A stretch of DNA of 64,000 nucleotides from contig NC_132899.1 in the NCBI RefSeq assembly GCF_030463535.1, positions 19,863,490 to 19,927,489 on the forward strand, written 5' to 3'. This DNA comes from Salminus brasiliensis. Lineage: Eukaryota > Chordata > Actinopteri > Characiformes > Bryconidae. Below, in pieces: positions 23,624 through 37,000 of the stretch; the stretch's first letter is position 1; every line of letters begins with the position of its first letter. The position numbers and the translations under genes were made by a program. The notes beneath the pieces are model-generated. The model was not told the DNA's origin. It made no database searches and saw nothing but the letters and a program-made list of their open reading frames with translations.

Positions 23624-26032
23624 TCAGCTTAAAGTAGTAGCCAGGGCGATGATAAGTATCAAAAGTAAAATTGCGCAGCATATCGCAATCCACATCTTCT
23701 TCTGTAGAACAAACAAACAAAAACAAAACAAAACAAATGAGTGATGTGAAGAGGTCACGACTTAGGAGGCAGATGCTTATTCTTTGTATGTACTCAGACA
23801 TCATCGACACTGCTTGTAATAACTCACCTTACGGGCCTTGTTCTGAGAGGTAACAGCTTCTGCAGTTTCGGCAACAGCCTTCTCCACATAGTTAGAAGAG
23901 TTAATTATGTTGTTCTCAATTCGATTAACCATTTCGCCCTGCAAGAAAATGCCCGAATTAGGAATCACAATGTTTTATATTTTAGGAGTAAATCTAACAA
24001 TTCAGAATATTCACTACATCACTCATCTGAATACTGCGTTCTGGTGTTTCAGACACACCCATTGCCAACAGGTGTATAAAATGGAGCATCAAAGACCAAA
24101 GTAACATTAAACATGAAACTGTCACAACCTTTTCCCTGCTAGAGCTGCCCCAGTCAACAGTAGGTGCCATTATTGTGAAATATAAGCTTACAATACTAAC
24201 AATACCTCATTCACAAAGTTTTAGATGTGGGTTGCCGAGTGCTAAAGTGTGCAGTGGCTTAAAAAAACAAAAACAAAACAACACATCCCCCCCCCCCCCC
24301 CCCTTTGGAAAAGAGGAAAGTCTGGGGTGACAAATCACACTTCACGGTATGCTTGATATTGGTATATCTGATGGACGAATCCAATACTTAAAATAGAAGG
24401 TCCAACAAGCTCATACAAGAGTCATGGTGAGGCGTCCACATACTTTTGGATATATAGTGTGTAACTGTTTTGGCCCTCTTTACACAACTCACTTGTGCCT
24501 CCACCTCCATGGCGAGATACTGGAACATGTCATGAAGGTCTCTGATGCTTCTTTCTAGTTTGAGAATCTCATCATGTCGTGTCTCAATCTCATTCAGTGC
24601 CTGCTTAGTAGCTTTAACATCTGTTAAGATCTGCAGACAAATAAAAAAATTAACCATGTTAGCAGCATGATATTTACCCACTTGTCGTGACCACAAAAGA
24701 TATAAGTGTAGTACATCAGGTCTTTTTCTTTCTGCATTTTACATTTATGAGCACTTTTTGGCCGAGGGGTGCAGGTGGTTGTTACGGGTCATGCTTTCTG
24801 ACATACAAATGTCACAACACAGGATACATGACGAAAGACTAGAATGAAAGGGAACAATGCAGCAATGAGACTCTGATTAAACTGTGATTTCTATTTTGAC
24901 AGCATCATAGCAGGCACAACTACTATCACTACTGTTTGAACTTTCTAAAGAGAAAAGACCTTTTACATTACATAAATAATCTTACCAAACAACTCTCACT
25001 CCACAGACAGCAGGGAAAAACACATGAGATTAATTAAGTGATATAGCCCTAACCAAGATGGCCTTTAGAGAAAGTGCAATGCAGGAGGGTTTTTCACTGC
25101 AGTGTTCGTTAACTTCAATGTGGCTCCACACTAGAAGAAGTGAGGTGCGTTCCTACTGGATAACACTCATTTTAGGATAAATTATTGATATTTACTGAAA
25201 AGTCCTGCTTTACCAATTACCCCAACGTTTACCCACCAACATAATCTATGCATATGAGAAATCCTGCTCTAATGTGAAAAGATTAGAGAGACAAATCTGA
25301 AATTCTGAAATATATGTAAACCTGAGCAATTAACAGTGTTTAGAACGTGATCTTCACTTAAATGAGAAATACTAATACAACTGAACTCACATTTTGTGTG
25401 AACACATCGGTCTGTCCACTCTCCAGCATTGACTCTAGCTGCTCATCTGACACTTCACTGCCAGCTGTAATGTAAAATAAAGATAATGAAAAAACTGTGT
25501 ACATTTTCATTTACACACATTCTGCATGGCTTCCATGCAATAGATTCAAACATACAAATGAGCATTATCGAGCTATAAGATAAAGATTCATCGTTTAATC
25601 AAATTAACCACATTTTAGAGAGGTACAATAACAATCATATTTCTCAGCACAAGGCTATCACGAAAGCAAGACTTTTTGGGCCAAAAGTACTGGTTTAAAA
25701 ACAAACAATAACCTTCTTTCTGCTATGTGACCGTTATATGCAAGTACAAGCAACTGAATGCAGTGAATCAACTGAACAAAGCAATTGTGAGACAAAAATA
25801 CTGACTGATTTTGAGTTGCCTCTGTATCCTCTCCACATTTCTGTCTCTGTATTGGGCCTGAACAGTGTTACAATTGGCCATCACCTCCACAAAGTCACGA
25901 GACAAGACAGCATGCTTGGGGGAGAACAGAGAGAAAATCAACTGAGATCTGAAGAAAACAGCTTTCAAAAGAGAACCGAACAAACACTTATGTTTGTAGA
26001 ATGTCAAAATGTTGTTGGGGAAATTTTTTTTT

Positions 26033-26071
<39 letters not shown>

Positions 26072-29000
26072 AACAGTTACTCAGAATGTAACCAACCTGC
26101 GTTCTTTGCATTCTTAAGTTTATAGGAACATATTTCCCATCGTCATCAGTTTTCTTGGGTTCCAGATCTGTAATGTGGGCAGGTCATTCTTTAAAACTGC
26201 CAGCTGGAGTTTATTCAAGCAGAGCATGTTCAATTGTGATAGTTGAAATATTTGTCTTACTCTTCAGTTTCCTGTGGATCTGGCTGGCTAGTACTTTAAT
26301 TTCATCCCTTAGTTCTTGAAGTTCCTTTTTCATACCTGAAAATAATATAATAATAAAACAATGTAAATGATTATTATTACACTAATTGATGTCCTGGTCA
26401 CATTATTAGATATTCTGCTCTCATATGAGCATTATTTATTAGTATTACGGACTGAAAAGGACTGAAAAATGATAGAGATATTAACTGTCATCTGGGAGAG
26501 CCACCCCTAAAACAGTTTTCTGCTTGTTCTCCAGTTCCCTCACTTTCTTCTTAAGAGTTTCAAGGCCTTCTCGAATCTCTTGGACCTGAAGGGCAAGATC
26601 AACAATATTTACAATACAAAAAAAATGGATATCACCTCAAAGAACTGAGAACTAGAGAATAACTGGGAATAGTTATTTCTTCTGCACCTGTAGCTGAACT
26701 GAAACCTCTGTGTTTATTAGTGTCTGGATTATAATAAATTGTGAAATTACCTAAATCTGTAACTTTCAGTATATTTAAAGAGTTAGTAAACTACTTTCTT
26801 AAAAGATCCTCTTAACTGGAAGAGGTTGTGTTCAGCATGCTGCTTGCTTGACCATTTCTCATCTTTCTTCTTACCTTTCGGAAGAAAGCTTCATTTTCTT
26901 TATCCTCCTTCCCTGAGGTCCCAGTGCCCGGTTTTATCATGAGTGCTGTGCCTTCCTCATCTTCATCTGAACCCTCTGCAGGCTGTGCGGACAGGTGAAA
27001 GCATATGAGGCAAATTATAATTTCACAGAATCGGGCTTTGTTGGCAGAGTATGTTTAGTCTGAAAAGGAATTAGTCTTCAACAATAAATGTGCCACACTT
27101 AACACGGGCATTCAAACTTGAATTGAAACACACATTTGTAAGCATCCCTCCCACTGTACATTCGCTCATACACACTGCGTTTCTGAAACTGTATGAGGTG
27201 AAACCAGTTGCTGTTCAACACCAAGGTTTCAACATTAGGGTTATTTTAAAGGGTTTTAAATGTTTAAAGGGGGTAGATCAGTTCATTATCAAGTGACAAT
27301 GCTAATGGAGATATTGTTTTGTCAGACCTAAAGATCATCAGAATTAAGGAGACCCTTCAGTAGTGATGAGCACAACATTACTTATAACATCTGTTTGCGC
27401 TGACCACTGCAGCAATAAAGTGAAAAAACATCAGAAGAACTGATCTATCTGGTTTAAAGCCTCCAAAACACTAAGAAGGACTACCGTCCAAAATGTCCTG
27501 TTCTCATGGGAGGTTTGTGTCCTACACATTATGGTATGAAACCCAGCTTCCACAGCTTTTCAAATATAAAGTACATACAATATTTTATATTCCACTCCTA
27601 ATGCATAGTTGCCAAAATGAAAAATTACAATTATAGGTGTGGCAAACATTTGAACACTAAGTGGTGCACAGGCTCAGATGGTTACTGACATGGCCTTAGA
27701 CATTCATTAGCAAATCAAGGTTTCACACTAACACTTAACAAACACAGGATCCTCTAAGCAACTTTCTAAAGACCTAAAAATGAAAGTATCAAATGTCCAC
27801 AAGGCAGGAAAGGGATGTATAAAGATAGCCAAGCATTGTCAGCTTGTGGTTTTTGCAGCGGCTGCTCAGATGAAATATGGAGGGCAAAATAAGAACTGGA
27901 AGAGCAATAGAAATCATGGAGAGAAATGCACATATATTGACAAGACAGGCAAATCAAAACCCCAATATGACCTATATAAACATGCTGGAAGGTTTCGCGG
28001 ATGATGAAACCAAGCATTTATGACTGCTGTTTAAGTCAAAATAGACATCTTTGGCCACAAACAGCAACATCAGCAACAGCAACAGCAAATGTGTGAACTG
28101 TGAAGCTTGGAGTTGGATGCTTTGGCGATGTGTTGCCACCAGTGGCATGGGTAATACTGCCACGATGGAAGGAAGAATGAATTCACCAAAATAGCAGGAC
28201 ATTCTGGATGCAAATTTCAAACTAACTGTTGAAGGGATGAAGGTCAAAATAGACAGGATAATGATGCAAAACATCTCAAATCCACCAAGCATGCTTGAAA
28301 AGGCAAGCTTTTCTGTCCCCTGAAATGTTTGGACAGACCTTAAACAAGCTACACAGAGAGACAATCCAAGAATCTCTCAGAGCTACAGACTTTCTGCAAA
28401 AAACACTTAACCTACAAGACCTGAAATGCGTTTGCAAGCGGTTTCTATTTCTGCCAAAAGGGCGTTACCAAGTCCTCATTCAGTAAAATGTGCAAACTGT
28501 AGAACAGGCCACACTGAGGATTTTCACAGAGAAAGACAAAGAAACTGTACAATAAGATTAATAATAAACTGTGCTTTGGGATCATACTAAATACTAAAGT
28601 ATTTTTCCATGAGCTACAAAGGCTGTTCGCGCCACATTTAAATGAATAAAAATGACAAAATGGGCAATAATAGGGCCCAATAGCATCAATGCCAATACCC
28701 CAGGTTTACTTTAATTTTTTTACTTCAACTTATATTATTATACTTTATTTACTTTGTATATACATATTTTTTATTATTATTTGTTAATTTCTTTTTTGTT
28801 ATCTTTATCTATTGGTGAATGGAGGGACAGCAAAGTAAGAATTTCATTGTACAGCGTAACTGTCTGTTTCTGCTGTGCATATGACAATAAAACTCTTGAA
28901 TCTTGAATATCTTTAAATGCAGAATTAGGGCTAAATCGTCCTGATTTGCGACACAGGTTCGTTGCAATTCAACTGTAATGTTAAATGTAGCATATATTTA

Positions 29001-29934
29001 TATTTATATATATATGCAGATTCATCACAATCACTAAAGCTAAAAACATTCAACATTCAAACTTTCACAGTTCATTAAAAACATACTCAAATCAGACACC
29101 TGCTGATACTGATCCCAGTCACTGTTTTTCTGCTCATTACTGTTTATTTACTCTAACAGACTGAAATACACACCATAAATGTGGCAAATTGACAAAGACT
29201 GACACGGTTTACAAGACAGATTATTTTACACTGTGTTTAAGTCACACAGGTGTGTTTCCTGTAAAACATGTGTTCACTCATTTTCTCTTAGAAAATCAAC
29301 TGAAGCTGATCTGAGCAGCAGCAGCAGTGTTTACACACGGCTCTACACACACTGTAGGAGCTCTCCCTGATCAGCAGACTAAACCCTTGGTCAAAAACAC
29401 TCAAATCTGGAGCACTTTGTTTGCAAAGTTGGGAACGGATGTGAAATCTCTGTGGCAGGTAAGTAACACAACCGCATATGTGTGTATATGTGTGTGTGTG
29501 TGTGTAAGATCTGAACAAACTAGCTGAACCCGAAAGCAGACTGGTGATTTTCCGAGAGCCCTAAAACACTGTTCACCCACAGATTAGCCTGCGGGGCTAA
29601 CGAGCTAGCTAGCTGCTAGTTAGTTTGCTAACCTACCTTCAAATAAATATCCACACAGCTAAATATCTGCCCACGGCTGTTTTAACTAGTATTATCATTA
29701 AGATAATTACGAGAGCACCAACATAGATAACTATGCAGCAATGTCACATTAGCTATTATGTCCCATTAGCACTGTTAGCTAGCTAGCACTCTCAGCTAAC
29801 CTGCTAAGTCCACCAAGTTTAGCCCTCTCGCTAACGGACTTCAGTGGACTTCGGGAGCGGCAGAGCAGCGAAAAGGTCAACGTTATTAGTTTAGTCTAAC
29901 TTACATTTCCCAGTTCTTTGGTTCGGTCTCGCAT
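23624..29934 (-). CDS. stx4: Syntaxin-4, plasma membrane Qa-SNARE
   Basis: Syntaxin-4 drives vesicle fusion at the plasma membrane with SNAP23 and VAMP2/8, classically in GLUT4 delivery. Ten exons join in frame: 29934-29905, 26982-26875, 26585-26486, 26335-26261, 26167-26097, 25914-25806, 25464-25391, 24630-24493, 23938-23828 and 23701-23624. They give 297 residues, equal to human. The start [10 protein letters not shown] matches the STX4 N-peptide used for Munc18c binding. An acidic stretch ([17 protein letters not shown]) and the Habc helices follow. The SNARE motif is around 200-262, with zero-layer Gln at about 235 ([15 protein letters not shown]). The C-terminus is a single membrane anchor ([20 protein letters not shown]). 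Intron 1 is 2.9 kb and holds a Tc1 remnant. STX1, 2 and 3 differ in the N-peptide and in NRIENNI. Confidence 0.96.
24287..24303 (+). repeat. C17 homopolymer
   Basis: Run of 17 C in the stx4 intron between the exons at 23938 and 24493. It is one of several long G/C homopolymers in the window and prone to length error. Confidence 0.9.
24428..24462 (-). mobile_element. Terminal fragment of a Tc1-like/MITE family
   Basis: GTCCACATACTTTTGGATAT followed by ATAGTGT matches the terminus of the 'ATATGGACAAAAGTATTGGG' family, which has larger copies at 34.4 and 59.9 kb. Only the end remains. Confidence 0.5.
26036..26070 (+). repeat. (AT)n microsatellite in stx4 intron
   Basis: About 15 AT dinucleotides preceded by a T-run, directly before an stx4 exon. 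Confidence 0.9.
27775..28370 (+). mobile_element. Decayed Tc1/mariner element in stx4 intron 1
   Basis: Plus-strand reading gives pieces of a Tc1-like transposase: [12 protein letters not shown] near 27800, [11 protein letters not shown] near 27945, '[15 protein letters not shown]' near 28115-28155, and 'DILDANF' near 28200. It has many stops and indels and no inverted repeats that I could identify. It belongs to the same family as the copies at 3.1 and 38.2 kb. Confidence 0.65.
29560..29904 (-). promoter_or_regulatory. stx4: stx4 intron 1 start, GCTAGC-rich tract
   Basis: Immediately inside intron 1 there are clustered GCTAGC/GTTAGC words (29604-29635 and 29770-29800). A similar tract lies beside the msl1 first exon. 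Possible regulatory or simple low-complexity content. Confidence 0.35.
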
Positions 29935-30342
29935 TCTTGCTCCGTCTCTAAACGCTTTTCAGAGGCTCGGTTGCTTCATCTAACGCCTAAACCTTGTTGA
30001 CATCAACAACAGAAGAAGGGAGTTTCCATTCAAAGTCGGTCAGCGGAGCTGCTCTTCCTCAGGGTGCGCTGCAGCCACCATCACAGGCACACCATCTCCA
30101 CCTACTGAGCCCTTCGATCACGGCCGAGACTTTCACGAATGGGTTTAAAAATATGGATAAACCAAGGTTACGTAGTTATTGAAATGACAGACATAATACC
30201 TGAGCATTAAATAAATCATTTAATAACATTATAATAGATTTTTAATACAGTTCACCAGCCACTATAGGAATCTGTTGACTTCCACAAGCAGCTCACCTTA
30301 TTTACTTTAATGAATGGGTGAATAGGTAAACCTGCCAGCTAA

Positions 30343-30377
<35 letters not shown>

Positions 30378-30948
30378 ATATATATATATATAAAATCATA
30401 TCTGCAGTGTCAGAGCAAATGTTATATTCAGTAAGTTCACAGAAGATGGTAAACACTTATTTCTATCATATAATGGACATTTCAAGTTAATGTAAACATG
30501 TAAAAATATTGAATATTGTATTGGAAGTACTTAATTCATTCATTCGTCATATAATGTGAACATAACGTTAATGACACATTCACATTGACATAAAAACAAG
30601 AAAAATACAGCTACAAGATCGTGATCCGGAAAGCGAAGGTTTTAACATGGGTATGCTGATCCACCAGAATGATTTTAATGGACTCATTTATTGCATTTCA
30701 GTTTCATTATAAATGAATAAATACATTTAAAAAAAAGACACACACTCGTTACCTGATGTTTATTTCAAATTTTAAAGACGGTGAAAGTGGTGGTTTTTAG
30801 GAAATGATATGACAAATGAAAAGAAACAGTATCATAAGAAAAGCAAATGAACATATAAGCGTGACTGTAGCTCATAGTAATTGTAGCGTATACTTATTGC
30901 ACTCTGTTATTACTCACTGACTTCATCATTTGCAGACAATAAACACAT
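29935..30948. other. Spacer between stx4 start and tubby gene end
   Basis: The genes are in tandem on the minus strand, so this contains the stx4 promoter (left part) and a (TATC)n-(TA)n microsatellite at about 30345-30390. No other exon is seen. Confidence 0.5.
30345..30390 (+). repeat. (TATC)n(TA)n microsatellite
   Basis: About seven TATC units followed by TATATA repeats. Confidence 0.9.
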
Positions 30949-30954
30949 TTTATT
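30949..30954 (-). terminator. Candidate polyadenylation signal of the tubby gene
   Basis: AATAAA on the minus strand, 99 bases beyond the stop codon at 31053. Confidence 0.55.
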
Positions 30955-31052
30955 GCAGAGAGACCTGAAAACGTCTGCTATTGAAGTTCTGCAAAGGCCA
31001 TAAGTCACCTGAAGCGGTGCCTACTAGTAGTTTAAATGGTTAACCTGTGAGT

Positions 31053-34000
31053 TCATTCACAAGCCAGTTTCCCGTCAAAGGAGGACAGAGTGATGGCAAA
31101 TGCTTGCAGAGCACACATGGGGAAGCTGAAGTCCATGGAGAACACATCCTCCGCCACCCTCCCAAACTGCATTACTATGTAGTCCTCTGGAGAGAGAAGC
31201 AAAAAGTACTGCACTGTTTTGCACAGAGTGAACAAAGACACACACACACGCACACACTCATATAATAAAAATCATGATGGCCAAGTTTCAATATGTTTTA
31301 ACGTGCCCACGCCAACTTTGACATGCCACTCGGAAGAACGTCACACCAGTAATGTCCAGTCAGAGTTTGAGCGGATGAGGAGACTAACTGTGCCCAATTC
31401 ACTCTCTATTCAATCTCAATGTGCGAAAAGTTCAGCAAGTTCAGCAAGGTAGTGAACCACTGTGGGATTGTTACAGCGCACCCAAAATTCAGCTCTATGT
31501 CTCCAGACACCACCACAAAACGGCAGAACCCCAAAATAGTGAAATATATAGTGAATAGAGCACAGTTTCAGACACAGCTAGAAGGTTTCACTGAAGACAC
31601 ACTCGCCCTTGGCTAATTAGCCATGAGGATGTGCACCGCTGATGTTAATCTTTGACAGGCCTTGGACATGTATTGTGTAAAGCAAAGTCATCTTCTTATC
31701 CTCTCTCTTCTGTCTTCAGAAACAGATGTGTACAATTGCACACTCAAAGAGGCAAAGAAGAAACGTCATCCATTGCAGCTAGCAAATTAGCTAATCCTGC
31801 AAACTTTTGAACCACAGCTGAGCATAATGCAGCTGCTGATATTGTGAGAATAATTGCTTTGTCAGCTGTGTTGCGAGCTAGCGGAGTAATGGAGTTATCC
31901 CAGCAGTGGTGTATACAAGATAAAAGCTCAGTCTAAACATGCAAAATATAAATGATCAAATTTGCAGTTTTCTGAGTTTGAAAACAAAATTCAACAAGTT
32001 ACAGTGATTTCTGGGCAAGTTCTGCTGCCAAAGCCGACATGCTCGATCCCGCATCTCTGAGGGCTCATGTCAAACTTCACTTCAGCCACTAAAATAGTAA
32101 TGGAACGGCCCTTAAAATGGTATCAGGGAACTCCCCCAGCGGTGAATGGTGAGGCAGGATCTATGAGGGCTTGTTAAAAACATGTGTGTGTGTGTTAATT
32201 CTACTCACCGTTATCAGGATGAACAATCTGGAAGTTCTTCACAGATGCCTGTGTCACTCGGCCGTGGAAGTTGAGCACGTATGACTGAGTCTGCTCGTTC
32301 CAGCTGGGCGATTTATTAACAAGACACACCAGATTCTCCTTATTTCCATTTTCATAACGAGTGAGGAGAGATTCAATATCCTGAGAGGAAGGATCAGAAG
32401 AGCGAGTGGATGAAAGATTATGAAGGAGAGAGAAATCGAAGGACTGATAGCAAAGGGATGGTTAGTAAAGGAGAGTGAAGGTGGAGAGAGTTAAGGAGTG
32501 GGAAAGGGAGAGAGTGAAGTAAACATAGGGGAGAAGATAGAGAGCTGTAATGAGTGAGAGAGAGAGAGTGAAGAAGAGAGAGTATAGGAGAGGGTGAAGT
32601 AGAGAGAAGGACAGAAACAGAATAATCTAGGGGAGATTTGCACAAAAAACTCACGCTTTTTGGGCGAATACTGACTCTTTCGTCATTCTCATGCATGCCA
32701 GGAATGATCACTGTCATTTTTCTGGGGCCTTTAAAGCCCAGTATGTTTTTCTCCTGTGTGAAGGTGAATAATAACAATGAGAAGTAGAAGTAGCGAGTTT
32801 ACTGCAACGTGTAATTTAGGATTAATTGTTATAAAAAAAAAAGATCTAGAGGATCCAAGACATGGTTAACTTACATAACATATTGCTGCTAGCTCTTGCC
32901 GAAGTGATTCACTTTCCTTAATGAACGGCTTCCTTTCTGGGTTTTCTCCGTTGTCATATACAGTGAATTTAGTCCCTAAAACATTTGACCTGAAATGAGA
33001 GAAAATTGGCTCATTACCAAACATGTTCAGTTATTTTTGGCTCAGGGTTAGAAAAGCAGATGGATGAGCATAATGACCTTAGTTTGCCTATATAGCTGCT
33101 TGTGTCTCTGGATAAATCAGTAGGATCAATCGAGATCAGATAATTGGACGTTGTGCTTTTCTTCCTCTTTCGTCCAGCCATAAGAAACACCTGAGAATTA
33201 AGGAATGAAGAAATAACAATGTCATTAGATGTATGTATGTATACAGGCCCAACGCTTATGAGTAATCTCAGTCAATCTCTGTATATTTTTTGTGGGCTGA
33301 CACATGTTTTTCTCTCACCCGCTTCCCATCCTCCTTCTCCATGTGGAGGTAATACGTGGGATAAATTCCTTTCTCCATTCCTCTCCTGTCTCGGGTGATC
33401 CGGCACTGGATAGTTGTGTCCCTCGGAGCAGGCCGAAGAGCAAACTGTTCCAGATCCTCCAGAGAGATTGGAGAAGACTGGACAAAGACGAAGAAACACA
33501 GAAAAAAAGATCTTATCATAGAATTGAATAGACATCATACGAAGCAATAAAGCAGGCGCACTACGCGATATGATGAAATATACAAATGTAATTTATCATT
33601 AGTAATTATTTCAGATTATTTGCCAGTGGAGGTTAGTGGCTGACAGTAGGCTATGGCTGCCAGGCAGCATAAGATTATTCAATGTAAGGTTTAAAGTCCC
33701 AGAAAAGTGTACATGCATCCAAGGAATGCTAATGCATGACGACTGGTTGGACGGATGGGTGGACAGACGAGCAGACAGAGAGAGGAAGATTAACCAGGGT
33801 TGCAACAGTTCTGTAATACAAAACACTCTACTGTTTATTACAGTTTAAAAAAAAGTCTTACCTTTCCCATGTCTGAAGAGTCGCTGTCTGATGAGGACTG
33901 CCTGTAGTTCGAGTTTAGTGAAGCGAGATTGTAGTTGTTCTTCGTGCTTTTTGGAGGCTTCTTCTGTGTTCTTATAATTTCCTCCTCATCCTCGTTGTCA

Positions 34001-37000
34001 TCTGCACTGTCACTCAGATGGCACCTCGCTGTAGCAGCGACAGTAGCAGTACATAGTCCACATTTTACACAAGACTAAAGGAACACAGCTTTTTTTGTTA
34101 GATTACAGTTTGGAAATGTGAAAATGTGCTGTACAACCTATAACCAGCTGTACACTGAAACATGGATGACGATAGACGACGGGCTGATGCACTGCAGTAA
34201 GTATCTTCTAATAAGTATCCTCTTAAATGGAGTCTAAATATCAATTTTTTATATATATTAGATTATATTTATAGGATATATTAACTAATTTCGACCTTAT
34301 TTTGCTTGTTTTAAGTAATTGTATTCACTAAATGCATGCCATTCCTTTGGCAGATAGTTTTGTTAATTAAATTGGTCTAATATACACTAGAAGGGCAAAA
34401 GTATCGGGACACCTGCTCATTCGTTGTTTCAGAATCCTGCTTTTGTTGGAATAACTGTCCCTGCTGTCCAGGGAAGTCTTTTTACTAGATTTTGGAGCAC
34501 AGCTGTGAGGATATGATCACATTTAGCAACAAGAGGTCAGGGTGAGGTCAGGGTGAGGTCATGCTCAACTCATCCCAAAAGTATTGGATGGAGCAGAGTT
34601 TTAGCCTACCCCTGGCATTAGGCATGGTGCCAAAGGGTTCATGTTTATCTGCTCCAGAGAGTTATTCTATTCTATTGACAGTTGAAGTAGAAGTTGAGGT
34701 CCATGGCAATTTACCGTGTGCTAGCAAGCAATGCAACAGCTAGAGATTAGGTTAGAAACAGTAGAGTATTCCTTTAAGCCTGCTGGGATTAGAAGAAGAA
34801 TTGAAAATGAAACACTGGAGCGTTTAACTCACAGGCGTTGAAATGCTTCTTCTTCTTTGGAGTTGGAGGAACCGGTTTCTTTGACCAGTCTTTTCTGTCA
34901 TCATCATCACTGTCTATGTTAGCTTGTTTATCTTCCGTAATATTGAACTCTACCACTGATTCAATCTGGATTGCTAGAAAAGGAGGACAAAGGCAATTTT
35001 AAGGACATTTCAAATCATACAAATGACATAAGGTATAATACTCTTTAAAAAAGGTCCTTCAAGCACTCTATAGTAAAGCCTAGAATCATGACAAGCCAAA
35101 GCCAAACCATATGGATGCCTGGTTAAAGGATTCTTTACATTGGTGGCAAACATTTTGTAGAAAACCTACTCTTCTCTTCCTCTGATTTCTTCACTTTCTC
35201 TTTGGAGTCGTTTTTCTTTTCCTTTTTCTTCACTGTTTTCTTCTCTTTCTTTTCCTCTCCGTCTCCAACAGCATCGAGTTCAAGCACTTAAAAATAACAG
35301 AAATAACAGAAAAACAGGCTACTGCTCGCCACACTGTTGATGTATGTAGTGTAGACACTATGTAGTCTTGCTGTTGAGTATTGTGTATATCTTTTGCATT
35401 TGTCAGTATCTCAACTTCAGGTATCTTTAAAGGTATCTCTTAAAAGGTATCTTTTTTTCAGCCTATTCACACATATATTCACTGGATATTTTCTGAGTGA
35501 ACAGCAAAGCCATTCTGTAAGTGAGCCTGGATAAGAGCATCTGCTAAATGGCATAAGTGTGAATGTTTACATGTAAAAAAAAAGGGGCTTACATTTCGCT
35601 TGAGGCTTTTTCACTCCTTTTTTCTTGGTTTTCTTCCCCTCAGCCTGGCTGTGTGTGTCCGCTGTGTGTCTAGGGCTGGTCTGATTGTCCAAATCTAGGT
35701 CTATTGTCTTAATGATGGGTGGAACAGGTGTTTCATCTGCTGTCTCTGCAGTCTGAGATGAGATGTTCATTTCACCCAGATTAATCTCCTCCAGCACGTT
35801 ATCATGGACCTGCTCCAACAGCGGATCTGGCCAGAGAGAGACAGCATCTCATTTACCAACTGTTCTCAGAAAGGAATTGCTTCCTAAAACCCACTTTGGC
35901 AGTTTTCTGACATTCACCAGTGTTTTCTTATATGGGATTTGTTTCATGTATGAGAACAATGAGATCCGTCTTCATCGGAACATAGCTGTGAACAATTCAG
36001 TGGTCAAAATGATGACTCTGATGTATTTTATTATCTTATCTTCGGACTTGGGATGATATTGGTCCCAGAGGCCCAGTTTTCCTTAATGGTTCTTGGCTTC
36101 TGTGTGCAGTTCCAGGTGACACCTTTAATTAGTGTCGAGGTAGGGCATCAAACATTTTTGCGCTCATAATTCTCATTAACAGAAAATGATTCTTTGAAAA
36201 CACATTCATTGAAAGGTTATTTAGGGAATCACAAGATTCCCAACCTGCATCTACATCAACCATTGGTCAAACTGCTTAATTCCTGCTTTCCTACTGCTGC
36301 TATTGGTCAACATGTACCTGCATCTACATCAACCATCGGTCAAACTGCTTAAATCCCGCCTTCTCACCACCGCTGTTGGTCTACATGTACCTGCATCTAC
36401 ATCAACCACGGCCTTAGATATCCAGACGCAAATGTAAATAATTTATGTAAACATTTTAGTTTTTGCCATATTTACTTATGCATTTGGTAATATTTTTTTT
36501 TACATTGGCATGAAAATTAAAACATAGGTTTTAAAGGTGATAAGCATTGCATTTTATTTTATTTTACTCATTGATTTAGCCATATAGGCTATAATGGCTA
36601 TTTATTTATTGGTAGTTAAGTAAATGTGTATGTATTCATGTTCATTAACATAGTTGTTTCCTTTAAAGATATAAGTTTCTCCTACCTTTGTACACAATGC
36701 CATGGTCCTACAACTTAGGCCTACTTATGGCAAGCCCCCCAGCAACAACAACCTAACCACAATGAATGCCGTGTCCTCTTTTTTGAAACCCAAAATATGG
36801 TCACCTTAGTATATTGAAGCCGAGAACAACTACGGAACAGGTATTATTAGGAGTGTGAACAAATTCAGCACTGCTTTCTGCTTTCAGTGACTGAATGTGT
36901 GTGTGAGGTAGTGTGTGTGTCTGTGTGTGTGCGTGTGTAGTCACTTTACCATTTAGTGAATTGCTGCTTTGAGACTGGCTGATTAACAACGCTGTGTCTT

